Of a stretch of 64,000 bases of DNA, positions 35,162 through 44,541 are shown in pieces. The stretch comes from Dillenia suffruticosa (taxonomy: Eukaryota; Streptophyta; Magnoliopsida; Dilleniales; Dilleniaceae). The notes under the pieces were generated by a model. That model did no database searches, was not told the origin of the DNA, and saw only the letters and a program-made list of their open reading frames with translations. How positions within the stretch are numbered: position 1 is the stretch's first letter; each line of letters starts with the position of its first letter. Made by a program: the position numbers and the translations under genes. Location of the stretch: contig JAVTVX010000034.1 of NCBI GenBank assembly GCA_033439265.1, positions 9,455,001 to 9,519,000 of the forward strand. The letters are read 5' to 3'.

Positions 35162-36090
35162 CCCGACGAGTTCGGCGACATAGGCGAGAATGTGACCATC
35201 GATCCTTCCCTCGTCTTCGAAAACCCCAGACAAAGGACTGCATACATAGCCTTGCAAGCCTGGAAGCTTGCCATTCTCTCCGATCCTCGGAATCTGACGG
35301 TGAATTGGGTCGGATCTAGGGTTTGTAACTATACTGGAGTGTTCTGCGCTTTTGCGCTCGACGATCCTTCTATCTATACCGTCGCAGGCATTGATCGCAA
35401 TCATGGCGACATTGCTGGTTACTTGCCTGAAGAATTAGGGCTTTTAACTGATCTTGCTCTGTTCCACATCAACACGAACAGATTCTGTGACACGGTCCCT
35501 CACAAATTTGAGAACTTGAGACTTTTATTCGAGTTAGATCTGAGTAACAATCGCTTCGCTGGGAAATTTCCGGCGGTTGTTCTGAAATTGCCGAGTCTCA
35601 AGTACTTGGATCTTCGATTCAACGAATTCGAAGGAAGTGTGCCGAGAGAGCTTTTCGATAAGGATTTGGACGCCATTTTCATCAATCACAACAGGTTTGT
35701 GTTCGATTTACCTGACAATTTCGGTAATTCTCCCGTATCAGTCATAGTTTTGGCGAATAACCAGTTTCATGGATGCATACCTGCAAGTTTAGTTAATATA
35801 TCGGACACGCTAAATGAGATTATCTTTATGAATAATGGTTTTCGGTCCTGTTTGCCTACGGAAATTGGGTTGTTGAAGAACTTGACTGTGTTTGATGTGA
35901 GCTTTAATCAATTAGTGGGACCTTTGCCTGGAGAAATTGGAGACATGATTGGTTTGGAACAGTTGAATGTGGCTCATAATTTGCTTTCGGGCAATATTCC
36001 TGCAAGTATTTGTACATTGCCCAAGTTGTTGAATTTTACATACTCGTATAATTTCTTCACTGGGGAGCCTCCGGTTTCTTTTTCAAAACC
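35162..36090 (+). pseudogene. Leucine-rich repeat extensin (LRX)-like fragment
   Basis: An uninterrupted frame of about 305 residues reads DPSLVFENPRQRTAYIALQ, CNYTGVFC, VAGIDRNHGDIAGYLPEELG and LTDLALFHINTNRFCDTVP, then LRRs (ELDLSNNRFAGKFP, YLDLRFNEFEGSVP, AIFINHNRF, VFDVSFNQLVGPLPGEIG), ending FTYSYNFFTGEPP. This is nearly the whole N-terminal and LRR part of LRX wall proteins, which bind RALF peptides in the apoplast. The signal peptide and the Ser-Pro extensin domain are missing; after 36090 the frame runs into Lys/Glu/Arg-rich repeat. There is no start ATG with signal peptide, so it is a captured gene fragment, though the open frame suggests recent capture. Confidence 0.85.
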
Positions 36091-36395
36091 AGGAGGGAAG
36101 GAGAAAGAGAAAGAGAGGAGAGAAGAGAGAGAAAGGGGGAGGGAAGGAGAGAGACAAGAGTTTCTTTTTCAAAACAAAGCAATCTCTGGCTTGCTTCCGG
36201 TGAGTGAGAGGAGAGAAGAGAGAGAAAGGGGGAGGGAAGGAGAGCGAGAAGGGTTTCTTTTTCATTTCTGCGAGAGAGAGGAGAGGAGAGAGAGGGGAAG
36301 GGGAGGAGAAAGAGAGAGAAGATTGTTACTTTTTTTTTTAGTGAGAGAGAGAGGAAAGGAGAAGAGAGAGAGAAAGGAAAGGAGAAGAGAGAGAA
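36090..36395 (+). repeat. Purine-rich minisatellite in Pack-MULE 2
   Basis: Iterated gagaggagagaagagagagaaag and gggagggaaggagag units with two copies of tttctttttcaaaac/tttctttttcatttc and ccggtgag. It keeps the LRX frame open by composition, encoding Arg/Glu-rich filler rather than extensin. Confidence 0.8.
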
Positions 36396-36675
36396 GTTAA
36401 AATTTTTATTAATTTTAAAAAAATTAAAATTTATTAATTTAGGATGATGACGTGTAATGTCACTTCAGTATTTTTTCTGACGTGATCGTCAACAACTTTG
36501 TTAGGTGACGTATGTTCAATCACATCAACATATAATGGATAACGTGCGATCGTTATTAACGAAGGAATTAATAAATAATGATTTTTGAAGTTTAGGTATT
36601 CAATTATAACGTTTTAAAATTTAAGAATAAATTTATAAATTTGAAATAAAATTTAAAACCTTAACAAGTAATTTC

Positions 36676-37980
36676 ATAAATGTCGATACTTGCTTCTATC
36701 CCCAAATAATGCAAAGGTTGGTTCGTCTGCAAAAGTAGGGGACCTCAATTAAAGCTAAGTGAATGGGGATACCCAAAAGTCGTCCTCACTGTTGTCACTT
36801 TTATTGTCCATGAACCTTCTTGTTATCCCCGGACCCTTACCTTTTTCTCTCCATTATTGCATTCCCAATTTTTTCTCTTTTCTTTTTTTTTTATTTACAA
36901 AATTATAAAATTATCTTGAAAGAAGAAATAACATTATTTCTTAAAAATATATATACGTTAAGTTAATTTGCTAGCCTTTTCTAATGTAGTTATTGTTCCA
37001 TAATATTTCCAAACAATAATTTATATTCATCATAAAATATTGTGAAGAAAATCATAATTATTCTTTTGGAATAAATTTATTATCAAAATTTTATTAAACT
37101 ATAAAAATAAAATAAAATGAACACATTCTCATTTGCCTCTCTAATCATACCAAAAATTATACATGGGACATATATATATATATATATAATCAGAGCCATG
37201 TCAAATAATTACAAAAATTATTAAAATAATAATTATTTAAGTTATAAAATATTTAATTTTTATTTCAGGAACTTTATACTTTTTATTAAAAAAATTTTAT
37301 TTTAATTAAAAAATATTATCATAAAAATAAAATTCCCGCGAGGAAACTTAGTATAATTTGAAGTAATAAAGAAGGATGATAATTTTGGAGATGAGGGTAG
37401 ATATCAAGCACGATTCGAACCACATCGTGGAAGAATCAAACAATAATCAGTAGTTCAGGAAATTGAGCAGTCTTTGATTGATTTATTGAATGTTGTTCAA
37501 CTCATTGCTTAGCTCATTTTTTGGTGAACTATTTTTCACTTTTCTTTTCTTGCTCAAGTTCAATTCACATTGAGCTCATCAATTTAACACATAAGTTCAT
37601 ATATATTTATTTATTAAATAAAAATTTTTAAACAACATATCTAAATTAAAAAAGATAAAAATTCAAATATAATTATAAATTTAAATATAAAATAAAACTA
37701 AAACAAACCATTTAATATAAAAAAATAAACATAATCAATCAATTAACATATATAAATTGTTTCGGTATCACTGGAAAAAGTTTCAAAATATAATGAGCCT
37801 AGCTAATTTATTATAAGTCTCCATTTTTGGATTTTTTTTTCTTGCGTTATACATGATAAATTTTCAAATGAAGTTAATTGATGTTAATACATATTACACA
37901 AGGCATTGCATATAAATATAAATATATATATATATAGTCTCCCTCCGTCCCATATCAACTAAATTTTAATTTTAATTTTT
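36676..37980 (+). repeat. Segmental repeat, copy B, right part
   Basis: Aligns in order with about 21325-22985 of copy A, with gaagcaaatcataatt/gaagaaaatcataatt, aacacattctcatttgcctc, gagatgagggtagatat and ccatatcaactaaatttt among the shared blocks. It lacks the 490-base segment present in copy A. The region 36700-36870 is also a member of the local repeat family. No gene. Confidence 0.75.
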
Positions 37981-38569
37981 TTTAAAATTTCAATCTAGAA
38001 ATTTACATTATCTAAATTAATGTTTGCTATAGCTAACATTACTGTTTGATGACTTGGCCAATATGTGATTTATTTGGTATACTAACAAAATGAGATAGCA
38101 AAATATGTTAGAACCATTGACGTGAATTCTGCTAATTATTGTTCCTTCCATCGTAAGGGTTTGTAAATAATATATTATTAGAATATTCTGTAAGTTAAAT
38201 TATTTTATTAGTACGGTTTAAATTATATTTTTTTATTAAATTCTTTTCTTGTATCTTTTGTATTTAATATTAAAACTTATCAATATAATAATTAGTTTAT
38301 CATTTTTTTAATAAATTTTATAATTTTATAAATGGTTTAATTAAAAAAGAATAAAAAAATTATATTTATAAAGAATAATAAATAGAAGAAAGGGAAATAA
38401 ATGCTTGCTTTAAACTAATAAAATAAAATAAATAAAATATTATATTATATGATATTTAACACCCTAACCAAAGCCCCCTACATTCCAAAGAAGAAGTGAC
38501 AACGAAAGAATAGCAAGAGAAGGGTTAATAAAATATTATATTTACAAAGAATAATCAAGGGTGGAGGAA
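37981..38569. other. AT-rich spacer, no gene seen
   Basis: Contains a partial relative (38365-38420) of the 28340/40305 repeat; otherwise AT-rich with nothing recognised. Confidence 0.35.
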
Positions 38570-38780
38570 AAGAAAGGAAAAGCATAGACATGGGCGTTGG
38601 CATGGGCATCTGAGATTTTTTTTTTTTTTTTTTTTTGGTGAAAATAGGCATCTGGGATGATAATGAAAAAGGGAAAAATAAGGTGAGCAGGGAATTTCAA
38701 TTAAATCAAAGAAAAGTGAATTTCAAATTAAGTAAAGTGAATGGGAATACCGAAAATTTCCATTATTGTCACTTAAAAAA
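38570..38780 (+). repeat. Local repeat family member (partial)
   Basis: Shares catctgggatgataatgaaa, caaagaaaagtgaattt, aagtgaatgggaatacc and ttccattattgtcact with the family, and has an internal poly-T run (38617-38636) followed by a short duplication of the gggcatctg/ggcatctggga phrase. Confidence 0.6.
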
Positions 38781-39254
38781 TATAATAAATTCTTATTAAT
38801 CTTAAATTATTAATATATTATCTATCTTTTTTAATATTAATAAAAATATCAAATATTCACTTATATAAAAATATTTACCGGTTGGTTAGGCAGAGAGAAA
38901 TAAGAGACAGAACCTTGTTCACGGGGAGAGAGAGAAATAAACGAAAGACAAAGGAGAGGGGAGAGGGGAGAGGGGAGAGGGGAGAGAAATGAAAGAGAAA
39001 AACAAACTAAATTAGAGGTACAAGGGTCGGATCACCTTGATCTGGGGGTATTTCGGTCAGACAAAAAATGTTAACTTAGTTTGCTTGAGAGAATTGCACA
39101 AATTCTAAAGAGAATTGCAAACTCAAATAAAATATAAAAGGAAAAAAGAGTCGAAGAATGGAATCAAATCAATCGTGTTGTTGGGAGGTCAGAATATGCA
39201 ACCAGGCCGTAAAGTACGTGGAGTCATGTACGCATATGAATATTAAAAAAAGAA
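38781..39254. other. Spacer with (GAGAGGG)n microsatellite, no gene seen
   Basis: About five heptamer units occur at 38953-38990. The phrase gcaaccaggccgtaaag (about 39198-39214) recurs as gcaaccaggctgtaaag at 40061-40077, on the other side of the TIR element. Confidence 0.4.
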
Positions 39255-39960
39255 AAATTTAAAATACCCTTTAAATTAAAAAATTTTTAAAAATAACCCA
39301 TATTTACCGTTAGTAAAAACTGTGATAGAGTATGTCGCGTCTTAAACCCGCAACATAGAATCTCCTGTCGCCCGCGGCCCTCGTCCTACTGCAGCTCTCT
39401 CCCTCCCTCCCTCCCTTCCCCTGCGGCAGCTTCTCTCTCTCCCCCCGCTAGCGACATTCTTTCCTCTCTCCCCTCGCGGCTCTCTCTCTCCCTCCCGCGA
39501 CTTTCTCTATCTCCTCCCCCGTTGCCCGCGACGGTCATCTCTCCCTCCCTCCCCCGGCCGTGGCCCTCTCTCTCCCTCTCCCGCCCACAACAGTCTTCCC
39601 TCCCCCCGCAACAATCTTCCCTCTCTCCCCCTCACCCGTAGCGGTCTTCCCTCTCTCCCCCACAACTGTCCCTCTCCCCCCCTCCCGCGACTCTCTCTCC
39701 CCCTACGCGACTCCCATAGCACCCCTTCCCCTGCGCAGCTCCTGCGACAGTCCTCCCTCCCTCTCTCCACCTAGGTAGCGGAGTGCAGTGGGAATGAGAG
39801 GAGGGTTAATGTCACATCTTGGAGATGCGACACACCACTGTTGTTGACACGTCACTATGTCGCGCGTTAAACCCGTGATATAACTTATCGTGACTTCTAT
39901 TCGTAATAAATATGGATTATTTTTGAAAATTTTTTGATTCAAAAGTATTTAAAATTTTGT
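39255..39960. mobile_element. TIR element enclosing a polypyrimidine tract
   Basis: 39255-39358 and 39857-39960 are inverted repeats of about 100 bases (left aaaaataacccatatttacc, right ggRttattttt complement). Both contain tatgtcgcgYSttaaacccg, itself nearly palindromic. The ~420-base interior (39360-39775) is almost all C and T on the + strand, with repeated ccctctctcccc, cccgcgac and acagtcttccct phrases. No transposase. The structure fits a non-autonomous MULE or MITE with acquired DNA. Frames inside are compositional. Confidence 0.65.
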
Positions 39961-40079
39961 TTTTTTTGAGATCTGACTCAAGCAAATGCTTTCGGTGCAG
40001 TCACTTGAAAAACAACTGACACCTGCAGCACAGGAGGACCCCACACCACCCATCACAAAGGCAACCAGGCTGTAAAGGA

Positions 40080-40300
40080 TATTGGGATCCCAATATGGTC
40101 AAGGAAGAAAGGGGAAAGGCAATGGCATTTGGGATGATAATTGAAAGGATAAGGGAGGGTGTCACCATAAAGGAGGTCGGCAAAAGTGGTGACCTTCGAT
40201 TGAAGCAAAGTGAATGGGGACACCCAAAAAGTTTTCACTGTTATTACTCTTAATGCCAAACGCCCTTTCCTTTATTCCTCGTGCCCCACCTTATCTCCAT
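40080..40300 (+). repeat. Local repeat family member
   Basis: Closest to the 23281 copy: gtcaaggaagaaagg, ggcaatggcatttgggatga, gtgtcaccataaaggaggtc, aagcaaagtgaatgggga and taatgccaaacgccctttcc. A second repeat (40305-40590) follows directly. Confidence 0.75.
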
Positions 40301-40304
40301 TATA

Positions 40305-40590
40305 TTTATAAAGAATAATAAAGTGAAGATATGGTAATGAAATGCTTGCTTTAGACTAAAAAATAAATTACCTAAACCTCCTAAATTCAAACAATAATTA
40401 GCAATATATTTCATTTGAGTACCTAAAGGTTGTTTTTTTCACACTTCTCTAATAATCTAAAATGGAAAATGAAAGTTTGAAAACAAATGACAAAAACACA
40501 GAAAGTTTAGAACCAAAATAGAAAAATAACAAAACTAATGAAAAACTCAATAATAGAGTATATTTGAATAAAGAAAATCACAAGATATAA
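40305..40590 (+). repeat. Dispersed repeat, copy 2 (copy 1 at 28340-28625)
   Basis: Collinear with 28340-28625 over about 285 bases with scattered substitutions and small indels; non-coding. Confidence 0.8.
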
Positions 40591-40757
40591 TTGAATTCAA
40601 ATATCAAAATACAAGTGAGTCATTATATATAATATATAATCTATAATATATATAAAATTATGAAATATATAATCATACTTAAAAAACAAAACAGAAAAGG
40701 AACTCTATGGACCATGGTGAATAAATGGCTTATCATATGACACCTATATAGTGTCAT

Positions 40758-41181
40758 GGGTATCCGTAGTATTATCCAACCAAAGCTCAAACTTGAGCTC
40801 GGTCAAACTGGACTTGAGCCCAAGCTCGGGCTCAGGTAGCTAGTTATCGAGTTCGAACTCAAGCTCAAGTCCAATTGTGTAGAGCTCAAAAACTCGATAA
40901 ACTATCCGAAATATATTAATTTTTTTAAAAAAATAATTTTTATATATAATTATATTTTTTAAAAAATAATTTTTATATGTAAAATTACGTTTTTAAGTAT
41001 ATTTTTTAAATATATTATCTATATTACCTAACGATACCTGACGACACTTCGAGCTCGAAAAATGTAAACCTGATAAGCTCGAGCTCACCTAAAGTGCATC
41101 GAGTGCTCACCTAAAGTGCATCGAGCTCGAGTTCGGATATTGTAATATTCGAACTCAATTCATGTGTCATAAATACCCCTA
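40758..41181. mobile_element. GAGCTC/CTCGAG-rich repeat element (possibly hAT-like)
   Basis: Dense GAGCTC, CTCGAG and gagctcgagct palindromes at both ends (40790-40890 and 41045-41160) flank an AT-rich centre. The ends ..gggtatccg and ..aaatacccct are short inverted repeats. A 22-bp tandem duplication of gtgctcacctaaagtgcatcga lies at about 41082-41127. No coding. Confidence 0.45.
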
Positions 41182-41344
41182 CTTCTAAGACCAATATTTT
41201 GAAGTCCAGATTGGATCAACCAATTAGTCCAATCGATTCGATTGGAAACCGGATCAACAACGGATTTGGATTTTCTAGCATAACTAAATTCAGAAGAAAC
41301 CAATCAAAACCCTAGTTGGACGGGATGAATCGGCCAACTCAGGT

Positions 41345-41475
41345 TTTTTGATTTTGTTTTTATTTTTTTTTTGTGAAAAAAGGAATAGAATGTGAGGCGC
41401 CAACTCGAACCCAGTACTTGTCGGAGATGTTGAGGGGTATCAACAACCAGACCACAACGGTTGGTGTGCGTAGCA
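41345..41475 (-). mobile_element. tRNA-derived SINE-like element (minus strand)
   Basis: Reading the minus strand from about 41470: A-box tggtctggttg, 25-30 bases, then B-box gggttcgagttgg (near 41402-41416), a short body and an A-rich tail (the poly-T run at 41362-41371 on +). Spacing and tail fit a tRNA-type SINE. No target duplication was identified. Confidence 0.55.
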
Positions 41476-41582
41476 GCCACTCTCTAAGTCTATACTTCCT
41501 CTTTTGTTTGCCATTCCCTTCGCATCTTACGGATTTAATTATATTATTGTTCTTTTCTTATTATTTAAATTAAACTTTGATA

Positions 41583-42195
41583 CACTCAAACCTATTATTT
41601 AAATTAAGTTTTGATATATTTAAATAATATTTTATATCAAAAAATATATGATATTTAAATGAATAAATTGTCTTATTAATATTATATATTTTAAACATAA
41701 TTTATTAAATATTTGTGATTAAATATACATATTTTTAAATTATTAATATATTATAATTTAAATTTATTTATGTCGTCATGATGATATTATCCAATTTTTT
41801 TTCATCCGGTTAGAGCGATTTGACCCGGTGACTTATTGATCCCTTGACGTGACCGATTCATACTCCGGTTTGGATTTTAAAACACTATAGAATGCACTCA
41901 AACCCATTATTTAAATTAAGTTTTGATATATTTTAATGATATTTTGTATCAAAAGATATATGATAGTTAGATGAATAAATTGTCTTATTAATATTATATA
42001 TTTTAAACATAATTTATTATATATTTGTGATTAAATATACAGATTTTTAAATTATTAATATATTATAATTTAAATTTATTTATGTTATCGTGACGATGTT
42101 ATCTAATTTTTTTCATCCGGTTCAATCGATTTAACCCAGTGACCTATTCATCCCTTGGTGCGACCGATTCATACTCCGGCTTAGGTTTTAAAAAA
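41583..42195 (+). repeat. Tandem duplication, 312-bp unit
   Basis: Copies begin cactcaaaccYattatttaa at 41583 and 41895 and end with ccgattcatactccggYtt. They share gaataaattgtcttattaat and tttcatccggtt blocks. Diverged by scattered substitutions; no coding. Confidence 0.9.
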
Positions 42196-43157
42196 CCGTC
42201 GAAAACATTCTTTTCTTTTCATTTAATTTTCTTTATTTTATTTTCTTATTTTATTTTAAATATAAACACAACAATCTCCACCCCATTTAATCAGTTAATT
42301 TTCAATGGTAAATTTTTATCGTTTATAATCCAAAATCACTTCCTTTTTCCCTTAAATTTTAAGACACAATGCAGAAAATTTAACATTTCACTGAAATGAT
42401 ATCATGTCTCTACGTATTTTTGTCTGCTTCACAAATTAATTGTCATTATGAGGAATACAAAAAAAGTATTGAAAATCAATCATAAGAAATGGTAATTTTT
42501 TTATTTGACCGTCAATATCCCGAAATTTAGATTAATATGAAAATCTTATTGATACGAAAGAAATAAATAGTAATCTAAACTCACGGGTACGACTTTTATA
42601 ACTATTTATAACATAAATGCTAGATTTTTAAAAGAGAGATAGAAAATGTGAATAGTGGAAATATGGGTGTTTTTATATTAAAAAAATGCTAGATTTTTAA
42701 AAATGATATAGAAAATGTAAATAGTGGAACTATATGTGTTTTTACATTAAAAACATATAAATTATTCATTTTGGTCCAATATTTATTTAAATGAAATTCC
42801 ACATGTACAAATTGATGATAACCAACTAAATAAATAAAGTTACAATATCATTTTTGTATCCCTTATAATGACAATTAAAATAATCCATTATAACTTTTTA
42901 TTAAATTCAAGTTAATTTGATAAAATAATTTAGAGTTATACAGAATTAGGGTAATAGTATAATTTGTTCTCATAAAAAATCCTTTTCTTTTGAAATCAAT
43001 ATGTAAACATTATTTATTTATCTTTTTTTTGGCCCGGGCGGGGGTGGGGGGAGCTTTAGAATTCTAAAGGGTATAAATGAAAAGCACATTGAACTAATAA
43101 GAGACCATCTATAAGATTTTATCAAAAGAAAAAATATGCTTTTCATAAGGTGTTGGC
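42196..43157. other. AT-rich spacer with a 69-bp tandem repeat, no gene seen
   Basis: At about 42615-42755 aaatgctagatttttaaa..gatagaaaatgt is repeated at a 69-base offset. A homopolymer run of G (43041-43051 region) and AT-rich DNA make up the remainder. Confidence 0.4.
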
Positions 43158-43305
43158 CTTTAGTAGGTTCTATGGGGTCTGTGCTCATGGGTCAGAGGGC
43201 CTATGAGGTAGTGCCATGAGGCATACAGTTTGTCTTTTAATTTTGCTTACCCAGTGACGCACTTAAGAGTCCTACATGGCCTAGAAGGGTGGGCCATGTG
43301 GCCTT
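43158..43305 (+). repeat. Dispersed repeat, copy 2 (copy 1 at 20560)
   Basis: ggtctgtgctcatggg, tcagagggcctaYgaggta, gccatgaggcatac, gcgYactt and gggccatgtggccttgaa match 20560-20695 in order. Confidence 0.7.
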
Positions 43306-44204
43306 GAACAATCAATAATTCAACTAAACAACGGCCACAAGTTCTCCATCACATGTTTTCCCAAATAGACAATCTCTTGAAAGCTTAGTTCTTTCTTACC
43401 AGTTCTCTCATCGACAGGTCTCTTCTCACTCTTCTCTCCTGGTTTCCTTCATCGTTTTGATTGACATTGAACGGTAAGCTTCTCCCTTTTGTTCTCTCTA
43501 TCATCGTTTGCGACTCTCTTTTTCTCTTTAACAGAATTTTGGTGTTTCCAAAGAATTGTTTCTTTTTTTAAACTAGCTTAAGAGAAGTTTTCCTTACTTT
43601 TAGCTGATAGCTTTGAAAAAATTGCACATTGAGGCCTGAAGGTGCTGGTGGACTCGAACTACCGTGATCTTTCCATAATTTGCTTTCTAATTTATCATTT
43701 CGATAGAAAAAAGTCGCTGGGCTCCATTCTCGAAAAATTAAAGTTACGTTAATTTTTATAAATTAAAAGGCCTGAAGTTTTCTCTCTCTCTTTTTTTTTT
43801 TTTATAAATTTTTTTCCTTTAACAGAATTTCTAGTAAAAAGAAAAGGCTTGAGGAATGAACAAAGGAGCAACTGTAGAGAGAAAAGAAAGAAGTGATTCT
43901 AAAACTCCAATTTCTTAATTATATTTGTGTGTAATGAGATGCTGACATTTCTCAAACAAAAGGCATCCAAAACCCATTCCTTCTAATGATTGAATTGTTT
44001 TTTTCTTTTGTGAATTCTGGTTTAATGTTTAAACCTGGCCTAGCCTCTCTCCTTAGGTTCGACCAGGACATGGCTTAGCTCAATTTAAAAGAAAGATAAA
44101 AAAAAAAAAAAACCACTGAAATTTTTGTAGTTTAGATTTTATTTTCTTTTTTTCAAATTTCCTTGATTTTCTCAAATAATTGAATGTTTATTTTAATAGA
44201 AATA

Positions 44205-44235
<31 letters not shown>

Positions 44236-44541
44236 AGCACAGAAATCATGGAATTTCTACGTATGTTGAAATTCCAATATTTGTTTAGGCTAATGGAAAT
44301 TGAATTGGGAAAGGAAACTTTGGTCTAAATCTTTATTTTGAATTATAAATATTTATTGTAATATACTATTATTTCTACACTTGAAGCGCGTCAAACTCTT
44401 GTTCCGTCCTTCTCTCTCAACTCTGTTTATTTGTTTTTCCCTTCTTTGTTAAGTTTTCCTCTTTTCTTCCTTACTCATCGGTTTTCCTTGGCTTGTCTCA
44501 ATATCTTTTGCTGCTTATTTCCCACACTGAAGAAACAAGAA
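43306..44541 (+). promoter_or_regulatory. Upstream region of the NLR gene, possible 5' leader intron
   Basis: A T/C-rich leader-like stretch (43380-43472) ends at a good donor (acg|gtaagctt, 43473/43474). It could be joined to sequence near 44520-44541 by an intron of about 1 kb, a common arrangement in NLR genes. This is inference from one splice site. An (AT)n tract lies at about 44207-44231. No other gene is seen. Confidence 0.3.

Larger units (their letters stand above)
34793..36675. mobile_element. Pack-MULE-like element 2, carrying an LRX gene fragment
   Basis: The terminal inverted repeats are about 34793-35095 and 36396-36675 (shared words include ttaatttcttcattaatgac-type blocks, cgttatccattata and ctgacgtgat..acacgtcatcat). 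They are the same family as Pack-MULE 1. Sequence flanking the element is continuous in copy A of the segmental repeat (about 21302-21335), a paralogous empty site. Only a weak 8-9 bp duplication ending GTC is visible. The interior comprises a (CT)n tract (35101-35156), a 0.9-kb LRX fragment and a purine-rich repeat (36090-36395). There is no transposase. Confidence 0.8.

Noticed and set aside
35192-36400. A functional 402-residue LRR protein gene
   Set aside because: It has no signal peptide, no extensin domain and a C-terminus encoded by a purine minisatellite, and it lies between MULE TIRs; it is better explained as a captured fragment.
39507-39778. Pro/Ser-rich and Arg/Gly-rich frames in the polypyrimidine tract
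   Set aside because: Opposite-strand mirror frames created by a C/T-only sequence; not genes.
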